NCBI RefSeq assembly: GCF_027922145.1
Contig: NZ_BSFC01000011.1
Span: 310,001-374,000, forward strand
Length of the DNA: 64,000 nucleotides
From: Novosphingobium resinovorum
GTDB taxonomy: Bacteria > Pseudomonadota > Alphaproteobacteria > Sphingomonadales > Sphingomonadaceae
Direction of reading: 5' to 3'
Shown: positions 40,175 to 50,529 of the stretch, in pieces
How positions within the stretch are numbered: the first letter of the stretch is position 1
Layout of the letters: each line of letters opens with the position of its first letter
Notes under the pieces: generated by a model
Databases searched by the model: none
The model's input: only the letters and a program-made list of their open reading frames with translations
What the model was told of the DNA's origin: nothing
Program-made: the position numbers and the translations under genes

Positions 40175-41080
40175 TCAGCCGAGGGGCTTCATCTCGCGGA
40201 TCAGGTCGATCAGCAGGCGAAGGCCCCTCGGCACCTGGCGGCGGCTGGAATAATAGATGAAGTAGCCCGGCCCCGGCGAGGCCCACTCCTGCAGCACCGC
40301 GCGCAATGAGCCGTCGGCCAGCAGCGGGGCGATGGCCGGTTCCGCCGCGTACATCAGGCCCATGCCGCTCAGCGCCAATGCGCGGCTGACGCTGCCGTTG
40401 TCGACGATGATGCCGCCGGGCACCGCCAGCGCGAGGGACTCCTCGCCCCGGTCGAAATCCCAGTTGTACATCCGCCCGTTGCCGAGCCGCAGGCGGATGC
40501 ACTGGTGCTGCATGAGGTCGTCGGGATGCTGCGGCTCGCCGTGCTTTGCGAAGTAGGCGGGCGCGCCGGCCACCACCCAGCGGAAATCCGGTGACAGGCG
40601 CTGGGCGATCATGTCCTCGGGCACGGTGCCGCCGAAGCGTATCCCTGCGTCGAAGCCCGCCTCGATCACGTCCACCATCGTGTTGTCCACGCTGATATCG
40701 AGTTCCACGTCGGGGTAGCGCGTGACGAATTCGGGCAGCACCGGCGCCAGCATCCGCATCGCCGCCTCGTCCGGGACGTTGAGGCGCACGCGGCCGGTGG
40801 GAGCGTCGCGGTGGAGGTTGAGCAGGTCCTCGGCTTCGTGGATCGCGGCGAAGGGGTCGCGGATCGCGGCCTGCAGGTCTTCGCCCGCGGCCGTCAGCGT
40901 GACCGAGCGGTTGGTGCGGTTGACGAGCCGGACCTTGAGCCGCTCCTCCAGCCCGCGCAGCGAGTGGCTGAGCGCCGAGGCGCTGACGCCCAGTTCGGTC
41001 GCTGCCTTGCGGAAGTTGCGGTGCCGCGCGATGGCAAGGAAATACGAAAGGTCGGCAAGATCGGAACGCCGGAAGGGCAT
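40175..41080 (-). CDS. LysR-type regulator
   Basis: A 301-residue regulator with N-terminal winged helix (LSYFLAIARHRNFRKAATEL, then GVSASALSHSLRGLEERL) and an effector domain of the CrgA/AaeR-like branch (GRVRLNVPDEAAMRMLAPVL, later FDAGIRFGG). Such proteins often govern a neighbouring oxidoreductase, here the convergent aldo-keto reductase or the paoABC genes. It is separated from paoC by a family A repeat. Confidence 0.92.
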   Translation of the reverse strand: MPFRRSDLADLSYFLAIARHRNFRKAATELGVSASALSHSLRGLEERLKVRLVNRTNRSVTLTAAGEDLQAAIRDPFAAIHEAEDLLNLHRDAPTGRVRLNVPDEAAMRMLAPVLPEFVTRYPDVELDISVDNTMVDVIEAGFDAGIRFGGTVPEDMIAQRLSPDFRWVVAGAPAYFAKHGEPQHPDDLMQHQCIRLRLGNGRMYNWDFDRGEESLALAVPGGIIVDNGSVSRALALSGMGLMYAAEPAIAPLLADGSLRAVLQEWASPGPGYFIYYSSRRQVPRGLRLLIDLIREMKPLG

Positions 41081-41159
41081 TTATGCGGTAATCCCGAATA
41101 CGAGGAGGGTGGCATTCTAGGACCGGAAGTCGCCCGCTGCCAAATTTTCTCATCTTTCC

Positions 41160-41237
41160 CGTCATTGCGAGCGAAGCGAAGCAACCCAGGGCAGCACTAC
41201 GCCGCCCTGGGTTGCTTCGCTTCGCTCGCAATGACGA
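41160..41237. repeat. Repeat family A, copy 5
   Basis: Inverted repeat with compensating changes in both arms (GCAACCCAGGGC on the left matched by GCCCTGGGTTGC on the right), which shows that base pairing is kept although the sequence has drifted from other copies. It lies between paoC (3-prime end) and the start of the lysR gene. Confidence 0.92.
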
Positions 41238-41252
41238 AGAGTGGCTAAAGGC

Positions 41253-43448
41253 TCAGACCACTTCGCCCAGCTTGTCGAGGTGCTTGTCCAGCGTGATCGG
41301 ATAGTCGCGTACGCGCACGCCGGTGGCGTTGTAGATCGCGTTCGCCACCGCCGCGCCGACGCCGCACAGGCCCAGTTCGCCCACGCCCTTGGCCTTCATG
41401 GGAGAGACCTTGTCGTCCGCCTCGTCGAGGAACACGACCTCCTGATGCGGAATGTCGGCATGGACCGGCACTTCGTAACCCGCAAGGTCGTGGTTGACGA
41501 AGAAGCCGAAGCGCTTGTCGACCGCCAGTTCCTCCATCAGCGCGCCGCCCACGCCCATGGTCATCGCGCCGATCACCTGGCTGCGCGCCGCCGTGGGGTT
41601 GAGGATGCGGCCCGCCGCGCAGACCGCCAGCATGCGCCGCACGCGCGTCTCGCCGGTGTAGCGGTCCACCGCCACCTCGACGAAGTGCGCGCCGAAGGTG
41701 GACTGCTGGAACTTCTTGCCGAGATCGCCGAACTCGATCGAGTCCTCGACCACGATCTCGCCGCCCTTGGCCGCAGCGGCAATGTCCGCGACGCGGTTGC
41801 CGACATGGACCTGTCCGTTCTCGAACACCGCCTCGCCCGGCCCGAGGCCCAGCTTGCTGACGATCGCCTCGCGCAGCTTGACGCAGGCGGCATAGAGCCC
41901 CGCCGTCGAGGAGTTCGCCCCCCACTGCCCGCCCGATCCGGCCGAGACCGGGAACGAGGAATCGCCCAGCTTCACCGTCACCTTGGCGAGCGGCACGCCC
42001 ATCATCTCGGCCGCGGTCTGCGCCATGATGGTGTAGGTGCCGGTGCCGATGTCGGTCATGTCGGTCTCGACCGTGACCTGTCCCGAGGGGCTGAGGCGGA
42101 CGCGCGCGCCGGACTTCATGTTGAGGTTGTTGCGGAACGCCGCCGCCACGCCCATGCCGATCAGCCAGCGGCCGTCCTGCACCTGGCCCGGAGCCTTGCG
42201 GCGCGCCCAGCCGAAGCGCTCGGCGCCCTCCTCCAGACAGCGCACGAGGTTGCGCTGCGAGAACGGGCGTTCGGGCTTCTCCGGATCGACCTGGGTATCG
42301 TTGATGACGCGCAGTTTAACCGGGTCCATGCCCAGCTTCTCGGCCAGTTCGTCGACGGCGATTTCCAGCGCCATCAGGCCGGGCGCCTCGCCCGGCGCGC
42401 GCATGGCGTTGCCTTCGGGCAGGTCGAGCACGGCGAGACGCAGCGCGGTCATGCGGTTGGCGCCCGCGTAGAGCAGCTTGGTCTGCTGCGTGGCGCTTTC
42501 CGGGCCGCCGCCTTCGAGATCGCCCGACCAGCTTTCGTGACCGATGGCGGTCAGCTTGCCGTCCTTCGTCGCGCCGAGGCGGATGCGCTGGATCGTCGCG
42601 GGCCGGTGCGTGGTGTTGTTGCCCATGAACGGACGCGTCAGCGCGACCTTGACCGGACGCTTTGCCGCCTTCGCGCCGAGCGAGGCCATGAGCACGTCCG
42701 AGCGCAGGAACAGCTTACCGCCGAAGCCGCCGCCGATGTAGGGCGCGATCAGGCGCACGTTCTCAGGGGGAATCTGGAGCGTGCGGGCAAGGTCGCCCGC
42801 ACCCCACGCGACCATTTGGTTGGCGCTCCAGACCGTGAGCTTGTCGCCCTCCCACGCGGCAATGGTGGCATGCGGCTCCATCATCGCGTGGCTCTGGTCG
42901 GGCGTGGTGTACATCTGGTCGAGCTGCACCGGCGCGGCGGCGAAGGCTCCCGCGAAGTCGCCCACGGCGGTCGGCGCGTCGGAGCCGGTGGCGTCCGGCG
43001 CATCCACCTTGGCGGCGGCGAGGTCGAAGGCGCCCCCGTCGCGCGCATAATCGACGTCGATCAGCGCGGCGGCGGAGCGGGCCTGCTCGAAGGTTTCGGC
43101 GACGACCACGGCGATGGCCTGGTGGTAGTGCTGGATCTTCGGGCCGCCGAGCAGCATCGCGGTGTTGAAGTTGCCCTTGGCGATCTTGCCCGCGTTGCGG
43201 TGCGTGACTACGGCGACCACGCCCGGCGCGCGTTCGGCGCGGGAGGTGTCCATCGAGCGGATCGTGCCCTTCGCCACCGCCGAGCCGACGACGTAGCCGT
43301 AAGCCGGTTTCCCCGGCAGTTCCTGATGCTCGTAGGCGTAAGGCGCGTGGCCGGTGACCTTGAGCGGGCCGTCGATGCGCGTGGTGGGCTTGCCGACGAC
43401 CTTCATGCGGTCGATCGGGTTGGTCCCTGCGGGTTGGTCGAACTTCAT
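41253..43448 (-). CDS. paoC: Periplasmic aldehyde oxidoreductase, molybdenum subunit
   Basis: A 731-residue xanthine-oxidase-family catalytic subunit, equal in length to E. coli PaoC within one or two residues. Cofactor motifs: [51 protein letters not shown] and catalytic Glu in [20 protein letters not shown]. It would oxidise aldehydes to acids with molybdopterin cytosine dinucleotide. The ATG at 43448 overlaps paoB by 4 nt. Isoquinoline oxidoreductase-type enzymes are related, but the three-gene order and lengths favour the Pao type. Confidence 0.9.
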   Translation of the reverse strand: MKFDQPAGTNPIDRMKVVGKPTTRIDGPLKVTGHAPYAYEHQELPGKPAYGYVVGSAVAKGTIRSMDTSRAERAPGVVAVVTHRNAGKIAKGNFNTAMLLGGPKIQHYHQAIAVVVAETFEQARSAAALIDVDYARDGGAFDLAAAKVDAPDATGSDAPTAVGDFAGAFAAAPVQLDQMYTTPDQSHAMMEPHATIAAWEGDKLTVWSANQMVAWGAGDLARTLQIPPENVRLIAPYIGGGFGGKLFLRSDVLMASLGAKAAKRPVKVALTRPFMGNNTTHRPATIQRIRLGATKDGKLTAIGHESWSGDLEGGGPESATQQTKLLYAGANRMTALRLAVLDLPEGNAMRAPGEAPGLMALEIAVDELAEKLGMDPVKLRVINDTQVDPEKPERPFSQRNLVRCLEEGAERFGWARRKAPGQVQDGRWLIGMGVAAAFRNNLNMKSGARVRLSPSGQVTVETDMTDIGTGTYTIMAQTAAEMMGVPLAKVTVKLGDSSFPVSAGSGGQWGANSSTAGLYAACVKLREAIVSKLGLGPGEAVFENGQVHVGNRVADIAAAAKGGEIVVEDSIEFGDLGKKFQQSTFGAHFVEVAVDRYTGETRVRRMLAVCAAGRILNPTAARSQVIGAMTMGVGGALMEELAVDKRFGFFVNHDLAGYEVPVHADIPHQEVVFLDEADDKVSPMKAKGVGELGLCGVGAAVANAIYNATGVRVRDYPITLDKHLDKLGEVV

Positions 43449-44395
43449 GCTTTTGCCTCCGCAAGAACCGCCGCGATGGTGCGCTGGGCGAGGGTCAGCT
43501 TGAATGCATTGTCCTCGCGCGGGGTGGCCCCGGCGAAGAGGCAGTCGGCGACGACCTTCGAGCCCTTGGGCAGCAGCGCGTCGGCTTCCTCGACACGCCA
43601 CGGCTTCGGCGCGACGCCGCCGAGGGCGACGGCGCCCTTCCCGTCCTTGCCGATCACCGCCGCGACGGAGACGAGCGCGAAGGCGTAAGAGGCTCGGTCG
43701 CGGACCTTGCGATAGATATGCGTGCCGCCCTTGGGCTTGGGAACGGCGACGGAGATGATCATCTCGCCCTTCTCCAGCGCGGTTTCGACGTGCGGGGTCT
43801 GGCCCGGCAGCGTGTGGAAGTCGGCGATGGGGATGGCGCGGGTGGTGCCGTCGGGGCGGATCGTCTCGACCGAGGCATCGAGCACGCGCATCGCCACCGC
43901 CATGTCGCTGGGATGCGTGGCGATACAGGCGTCGCTGGTGCCGATCACGCCGAGCGGACGGCTGAAACCGCCGATCGCCGCGCAGCCCGAGCCGGGCTTG
44001 CGCTTGTTGCAGGGCATGTTGACGTCGTAGAAATACGGGCAGCGGGTGCGCTGGAGCAGGTTGCCCGCCGTCGTCGCCTTGTTGCGCAGCTGGCCCGACG
44101 CCCCCGCGACGAGCGCGCGGGTGAGCACGCCGTAATCCTTGCGCACGCGCGCATCGGCGGCGAGGTCGGTGTTGCGCACCAGCGCACCGATGCGCAGGCC
44201 GCCGCCGTCTATGGCTTCGATTTTATCCATACCGAGGCCGTTGACGTCGATCAGGTGCGTCGGCGTCTCGATCTCCAGCTTCATCAGGTCGAGCAGGTTG
44301 GTGCCACCCGCGATGAAGCGCGCGCCCGGCGTCGCGGCGACTTTCGCAGCCGCATCCTGCGCGCTCGTGGCGCGCTCATAGGTGAACGGCCTCAT
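43445..44395 (-). CDS. paoB: Periplasmic aldehyde oxidoreductase, FAD/[4Fe-4S] subunit
   Basis: A 316-residue FAD subunit. FAD motifs: [20 protein letters not shown] and the [15 protein letters not shown] block. The inserted Cys-rich loop [20 protein letters not shown], followed by CAAIGG, is the site of the extra [4Fe-4S] cluster that marks PaoB/HcrB-like proteins and is absent from XdhA. The ATG at 44395 overlaps paoA (ATGA). Confidence 0.92.
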   Translation of the reverse strand: MRPFTYERATSAQDAAAKVAATPGARFIAGGTNLLDLMKLEIETPTHLIDVNGLGMDKIEAIDGGGLRIGALVRNTDLAADARVRKDYGVLTRALVAGASGQLRNKATTAGNLLQRTRCPYFYDVNMPCNKRKPGSGCAAIGGFSRPLGVIGTSDACIATHPSDMAVAMRVLDASVETIRPDGTTRAIPIADFHTLPGQTPHVETALEKGEMIISVAVPKPKGGTHIYRKVRDRASYAFALVSVAAVIGKDGKGAVALGGVAPKPWRVEEADALLPKGSKVVADCLFAGATPREDNAFKLTLAQRTIAAVLAEAKA

Positions 44396-45030
44396 GCCTT
44401 TACTCCTGCGACCTGAGCCATGGCCTCGGCGATATTGGAGTAGGCGCCGCAGCGGCAGATGTTGCCGCTCATGCGTTCGCGCATCTCGGTTGTCGTCATC
44501 GGCGAGGGCTTGGAGACGTCGGCCGTGACGTGGCTGGGCACGCCGGCGCGGATTTCCTCCAGCACCGCAACGGCCGAGCAGATCTGACCCGGCGTGCAGT
44601 AGCCGCACTGGTAGCCGTCATGCTCGACGAAGGCGGCCTGCATCGGGTGCAGGTTGTCCGGGCTGCCGAGGCCCTCGATCGTCGTCACCTCGTCGCCTTC
44701 GTGCATCACCGCCAGGGTCAGGCACGAGTTGATGCGGCGGCCGTTGACGATGACCGTGCACGCGCCGCACTGGCCGTGGTCGCAGCCCTTCTTGGTGCCG
44801 GTCAGCTTCACATGCTCGCGCAGGGCGTCGAGCAGCGTGGTGCGGGTGTCCAGCTCCAGCCGGGTCGCCTTGCCGTTGATCTTGAGGCTGACGGCGGCAT
44901 GCGGCGGCGCGGCGGTCTGGGCCTGCGCCATCGCCACGTTGCCCGGGCCGAGCGAACCGGCGATCGCCGCGCCCGTCGCACTGGTCTTGAGAACGTCGCG
45001 CCGAGAGATCGCTCCGTATCCTTCCGTCAT
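44392..45030 (-). CDS. paoA: Periplasmic aldehyde oxidoreductase, [2Fe-2S] subunit with Tat signal
   Basis: A 212-residue two-cluster iron-sulfur subunit. The twin-arginine signal [18 protein letters not shown] would carry the folded PaoABC complex out of the cytoplasm. Cluster sites: [17 protein letters not shown], with a later Cys in INSCLTLA, and [15 protein letters not shown] plus [14 protein letters not shown]. First gene of the operon. The paoD chaperone gene usual after paoC is missing, since a repeat and a LysR gene follow instead. Confidence 0.93.
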   Translation of the reverse strand: MTEGYGAISRRDVLKTSATGAAIAGSLGPGNVAMAQAQTAAPPHAAVSLKINGKATRLELDTRTTLLDALREHVKLTGTKKGCDHGQCGACTVIVNGRRINSCLTLAVMHEGDEVTTIEGLGSPDNLHPMQAAFVEHDGYQCGYCTPGQICSAVAVLEEIRAGVPSHVTADVSKPSPMTTTEMRERMSGNICRCGAYSNIAEAMAQVAGVKA

Positions 45031-45265
45031 GGGTGATGCTTTCTTTTAAGGGACGACCACGGCAAAACCGCAGCCGGTTCACGCCTTCCTTGCCCAAGGC
45101 GCGCCCTATGTGACCATCAACCCACTCTGCCCGGATAAGTTGCCCTGCGCTACGGCGTCACGATTGCATGCGATGTTGAGTAATGTTCATCACTGTGCAC
45201 AGCATAACTATACACGGCAGAATATAGTACCGCCCCGCATGTCGATATTGGATTGCACTTCTTCT
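45031..45265. promoter_or_regulatory. Upstream region of paoABC
   Basis: The 321-bp gap between the transporter end and paoA contains no gene. Its right half (45031-45265) should hold the paoABC promoter. It is AT-richer than its surroundings around 45180-45235 and contains the palindrome CTGTGCACAG at 45193-45202 and a near-palindrome around GATTGCATGCGATG. No regulator can be named. Confidence 0.4.
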
Positions 45266-45343
45266 CGTCGTTGCGAGCGAAGCGAAGCAATCCAGAGTGG
45301 CGCAAGACTGCCCTGGATTGCTTCGCTGCGCTCGCAATGACGA
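45266..45343. repeat. Repeat family A, copy 6
   Basis: Inverted repeat starting CGTCGTTGCGAGCGAAGCGA with the complement at the right end. It lies 8 bp beyond the transporter stop codon, so on the minus strand it stands between the transporter 3-prime end and the paoA upstream region. Confidence 0.9.
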
Positions 45344-45351
45344 TGCAGGCT

Positions 45352-46674
45352 CTAGGCCGCAGCCACGCGGTCCAGCGGATTTTCGCGGCGGGTATCCGGC
45401 AGCATAAGCGCCGCCACGAGCGACACCACGCAGAACGCAGTGACGTACCAGTAGAAGCCGTGTTCCATGCCGATCTGCTTGAAGGCGAAGGCCACGTTCT
45501 CCGCCGTGCCGCCGAACAGCGCGTTGGCGACGCCGTAGGCGAGGCCCACGCCCAGCGCGCGGACATGGACGGGGAACAGCTCCGCCTTGAACAGCCCGCT
45601 GACGGAGGTGTAGAAACTGCAGATCGTCAGCCCCGCCGCGATCAGCAGGAACGCGGTGACCGGGCTTTTCGTCACCGCCAGCGCGCTGAACAGCGGCACC
45701 GTGAACACCACGCCCAGCGCGGCGAAGGCGACGATGTTGTTACGCCGCCCGATCCGGTCGGAGAGCAGGCCCATCAGCGGCTGCTGGATCATGAACACGA
45801 TCAGCACCGCCGTCATCATCAGCGTCGCCGTCTCCTTGGCCATGCCGACGGTGAGGACGAGGAACTTCTGCATATAGGTGGTGAACGAATAGAACATCAG
45901 GCTGCCGCCTGCCGTGAGCGCCGCGACGATCAGGAAGGCGCGGGTCGAGTGGCGGAACAGTTCCGCAAGGCTTCCAGCCTCGGCGCCTTCACGGTCCTTG
46001 GCGTCTGCGGTCTCGTGCATGTGATCGCGCAACAGCACGATGCACCCGGCGGCGACGGCGCCGATCAGGAAGCCGATGCGCCAGCCCCACGCCTTCATCC
46101 CGGCATCGCCCAGCAGCTGCTGCAGCACCAGGATCACCAAAGTCGCGGTCAGCTGCCCGCCGATCAGGGTGACGTACTGGAACGAGGACCAGAACCCCCG
46201 CCGTTTCGGCCCGGCGATCTCGGAGAGGTACGTCGCCGCCGTGCCGTACTGCCCGCCGGTCGAGAAGCCCTGCAACATGCGTCCGACCAGCAGCAGCGCC
46301 GGAGCCGCGACGCCGATCGTCGCGTATGTCGGCAGCGCGGCGATCAGCAGCGCCCCCGCACCCATCATCAGCACCGAGACGACCATCGCCTTCTGCCGCC
46401 CGTGCCGGTCGGCATAGCGCCCGAAGAACCACCCGCCGATCGGCCGCATCAGGAAGCCCACCGCGAAGATGCCGCTGGTCGCCATGACCTGCACCAGCGC
46501 GTCGCTCTTGGGGAAGAACTCGGAGGAGAAATAGAGCGCGGTGAAGGCGTAGACGTAGAAGTCGTACCACTCGATCAGATTGCCCGCAGAGCCCGCGACG
46601 ATGGCCTTGAGGCGCATCCTGTCCGTCAGTTGCGGGGCCTCGGGGGTGGGCTCGATCGTGAGGGGGTGCGACAT
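45352..46674 (-). CDS. MHS-type MFS transporter (metabolite:H+ symporter)
   Basis: A 440-residue, 12-helix inner-membrane symporter. The start of helix 1, AGSAGNLIEWYDFYVYAF, and the loop motif RPIGGWFFGRYADRHGRQKA are typical of the metabolite:H+ symporter family (KgtP, ShiA, ProP, CitA). Loop LQGFSTGGQYGTAATYLSEI supports this. The substrate is likely an organic acid or betaine; KgtP-like dicarboxylates are plausible. It follows the Lrp-type gene by 32 bp on the same strand, suggesting a shared transcript. Confidence 0.9.
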   Translation of the reverse strand: MSHPLTIEPTPEAPQLTDRMRLKAIVAGSAGNLIEWYDFYVYAFTALYFSSEFFPKSDALVQVMATSGIFAVGFLMRPIGGWFFGRYADRHGRQKAMVVSVLMMGAGALLIAALPTYATIGVAAPALLLVGRMLQGFSTGGQYGTAATYLSEIAGPKRRGFWSSFQYVTLIGGQLTATLVILVLQQLLGDAGMKAWGWRIGFLIGAVAAGCIVLLRDHMHETADAKDREGAEAGSLAELFRHSTRAFLIVAALTAGGSLMFYSFTTYMQKFLVLTVGMAKETATLMMTAVLIVFMIQQPLMGLLSDRIGRRNNIVAFAALGVVFTVPLFSALAVTKSPVTAFLLIAAGLTICSFYTSVSGLFKAELFPVHVRALGVGLAYGVANALFGGTAENVAFAFKQIGMEHGFYWYVTAFCVVSLVAALMLPDTRRENPLDRVAAA

Positions 46675-46706
46675 CCAATACCTTTCGTTCGTTCAAATCG
46701 GCCCCA

Positions 46707-47168
46707 TCAGATCGGCAACGCGGTCGTCGCCTTGATCTCCGACAGCGCGACCGTCGAGGTGATTTCCTGAACGCCGGGAAGCTGGGACAGCTTCTCGAAG
46801 AAGAAGCGCTCATAGGCGCTGATGTCCTCGGCGACCACCCGGATCATGAAATCGACTGAGCCCAGCAGCACGTAGCAGTCCAGAACCTCGGGATATTCGC
46901 GGATCTTGGCGGCGAATTCATCGAGGTTCGCGCGGCCGTGGGCGTTCAGCTTCACCTGCACGAAGACATGCGCGTTGAGGCCCACCTTGTGCCGATCGAC
47001 GATCGCCACGCGGCGCTGGATGAAGCCCTCGCGCTCCAGCCGGTCGATGCGCCGCCAGCAGGGCGAGGGGGACAGCCCCACCCGCTCGGCGATCTGCGCC
47101 GTTGTCTGATTCGCGTCGCGCTGCAGTTCGCGGAGAATTTTTCGCTCATAAGGATCAAGTCCGGTCAT
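46707..47168 (-). CDS. Lrp/AsnC-family regulator
   Basis: A 153-residue regulator with an N-terminal helix-turn-helix (GLDPYERKILRELQRDANQT, then TAQIAERVGLSPSPCWRRI) and a C-terminal RAM ligand-binding domain (EVLDCYVLLGSVDFMIRVVA). It is divergent from the amino-acid dehydrogenase and upstream of the transporter, the usual arrangement for a local Lrp-type activator of amino-acid breakdown. The ATG at 47168 is preferred; a GTG two codons upstream is possible. Confidence 0.93.
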   Translation of the reverse strand: MTGLDPYERKILRELQRDANQTTAQIAERVGLSPSPCWRRIDRLEREGFIQRRVAIVDRHKVGLNAHVFVQVKLNAHGRANLDEFAAKIREYPEVLDCYVLLGSVDFMIRVVAEDISAYERFFFEKLSQLPGVQEITSTVALSEIKATTALPI

Positions 47169-47303
47169 TTTCACCGCATATCACAAGCGGAACACCTTCG
47201 TCGCGTCGGATTTTCCCCGCCAGCGTCGAAATGAGGTCAGAACGCCCTCGCCTCTCCCGGCATAATGCGGGTGCTAACACCACTCCCGCATGGAGCCTTG
47301 ACG

Positions 47304-48353
47304 ATGGTTGCCCAGACCCGGCGCATGATGCCGCCGATCGAATATGTCCGCCTGTCCGACGAAGCCGCCGGTCTTGACGGCATCATCGCCATCCACTCGA
47401 CCGCGCGCGGGCCTGCGGCGGGCGGCTGCCGCCTGTGGACTTACGACGACCCCGAAGCCGCCATGCGCGACGCCTTCCGGCTGGCCGAAGGCATGAGCTA
47501 CAAGAACGCCATGGCCCACCTGCCGCTCGGCGGCGGCAAGGCCGTGCTGCGCCGCCCGGCGGGTGACTTCGACCGCCGCGCGCTGTTCGAAGCGTTCGGC
47601 GAGGCGGTCGAGAAGCTCGATGGCCGCTACGTCACCGCCGAGGACGTCGGCACCGGCGTCTCCGACATGGAGTGCGTGGCGCGCCATACCCGCCATGTCG
47701 CGGGCCGCACCGCGCTGCCGGGCCTTGCCGGCGGCGATCCCTCGCCCTGGACCGCGCTCGGCGTGTTCGAGGCGATGAAGGCGGCGGTCGAGTTCCGCTA
47801 CGGAAGCGGCCTTGCGGGCGTGACGGTGGCGATCTCCGGCGTCGGCAATGTCGGCGCGGGGCTGGCGCGGCTGCTCCACGGCGCGGGCGCGAAGCTGGTG
47901 GTTGCCGACATCGACCCGCTGCGCTGCGCGCGTCTCGCCGAGGAAACCGGCGCGCGGATCATGGGGATCGCGGGCATCGCCGCCGTGGAGGCCGAAGTCT
48001 TCGCGCCCTGCGCGCTGGGCGGTGCGCTCGATGACGCGACGGTCGAGGCATTGCACGCAAAGGTCGTGTGCGGTGCGGCCAACAACCAGCTTGCCGCGCC
48101 GCATGTCGCGGACCTGCTGATGGAGCGCGGCATCGCGTATGCGCCGGACTATGTCGCCAACGCGGGCGGCATCATCAACGTCGCGGCCGAATACCTCGGC
48201 GAGAGCGAAAGCGAAGTGCGCGGCCGGGTCATGGCGATTGGTCCGCGCATGCGCGAACTGCTGGACACCGCCGCCAGCGACGGTCTGCCGCCGCCGGTCG
48301 TGGCCGATCGCATGGCCGAGGAACTGATGCGGCCGGAGACGGTAGCGGCTTAA
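47304..48353 (+). CDS. Leucine/phenylalanine-type amino-acid dehydrogenase
   Basis: A 349-residue NAD-dependent dehydrogenase that deaminates a branched-chain or aromatic amino acid to its 2-oxo acid. Substrate-domain motifs ARGPAAGGCRLWTYDD and the catalytic Lys region AHLPLGGGKAVL, with TAEDVGTGVSDM following, are those of leucine and phenylalanine dehydrogenases. The NAD domain has ISGVGNVGAGLARLL. The ATG at 47304 has GGAG about nine bases upstream. Regulation by the divergent Lrp-family gene is likely. Confidence 0.92.
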   Translation: MVAQTRRMMPPIEYVRLSDEAAGLDGIIAIHSTARGPAAGGCRLWTYDDPEAAMRDAFRLAEGMSYKNAMAHLPLGGGKAVLRRPAGDFDRRALFEAFGEAVEKLDGRYVTAEDVGTGVSDMECVARHTRHVAGRTALPGLAGGDPSPWTALGVFEAMKAAVEFRYGSGLAGVTVAISGVGNVGAGLARLLHGAGAKLVVADIDPLRCARLAEETGARIMGIAGIAAVEAEVFAPCALGGALDDATVEALHAKVVCGAANNQLAAPHVADLLMERGIAYAPDYVANAGGIINVAAEYLGESESEVRGRVMAIGPRMRELLDTAASDGLPPPVVADRMAEELMRPETVAA

Positions 48354-48362
48354 TAGAGGCCC

Positions 48363-48395
48363 ACCCCTGCCCCCTCCCCCAAGCGGGAGGGGAAT
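48363..48395. repeat. Short repeat, family D-like
   Basis: A CCCCTCCCCCAAGCGGGAGG-type dyad right after the amino-acid dehydrogenase stop codon. It resembles the ends of the family D element at 21051-21192 and could form a terminator-like hairpin. Confidence 0.55.
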
Positions 48396-48416
48396 GAGAG
48401 GTCACTCTCGTTTACA

Positions 48417-48506
48417 CGTCGTCATTCCCGCGAAGGCGGGAACCCAACTGATGACAGAGCCTGTTGCACCGGCATCAGATGGGTCCCTGCCTTCGCGGGG
48501 ATGACG
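48417..48506. repeat. Repeat family C, copy 2
   Basis: Inverted repeat with arms CGTCGTCATTCCCGCGAAGG and the complement ending CCTTCGCGGGGATGACG. It lies between two convergent genes, as does copy 1 at 9186-9278, consistent with bidirectional termination. Confidence 0.88.
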
Positions 48507-48548
48507 GATTTTAGAACGAGGGGGTGGGCAACCCCCACCCCTCCCCCA

Positions 48549-50339
<1,791 letters not shown>

Positions 50340-50386
50340 GTGTCACTCTCCTCGCGGGTTACGCTGCGTCTTCACACCCCACTCTT

Positions 50387-50485
50387 CGTCATTGCGAGCG
50401 GCCCAAAAGCACTTGGGGCCGCGCGGCAATCCAGGGCGGCGCAAACCGCCCTGGATTGCTTCGGCCTTCGGCCTCGCAATGACGA
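50387..50485. repeat. Repeat family A, copy 7 (variant)
   Basis: A divergent copy: the outer CGTCATTGCGAGCG and CTCGCAATGACG arms and inner AATCCAGGGCGG/CCGCCCTGGATT are kept, but GCCCAAAAGCACTTGGGGCC is inserted in the left arm. It lies inside the beta-oxidation run, between the fused enzyme and the acyl-CoA dehydrogenase. Confidence 0.85.
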
Positions 50486-50529
50486 GTGTGGGGTAATCAG
50501 TCACCAATGCGTCCCGTTGTTCTCTTGTT

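Noticed and set aside
41253..43448. A second xanthine dehydrogenase for purine breakdown
   Set aside because: The Tat signal on the small subunit, the Cys-rich insert in the FAD subunit and PaoC-like length identify a periplasmic aldehyde oxidoreductase.
41241..43688. An 815-codon plus-strand open frame opposite paoC
   Set aside because: Same reason: it is antisense to a full-length, motif-complete PaoC and its composition is typical of a shadow frame.
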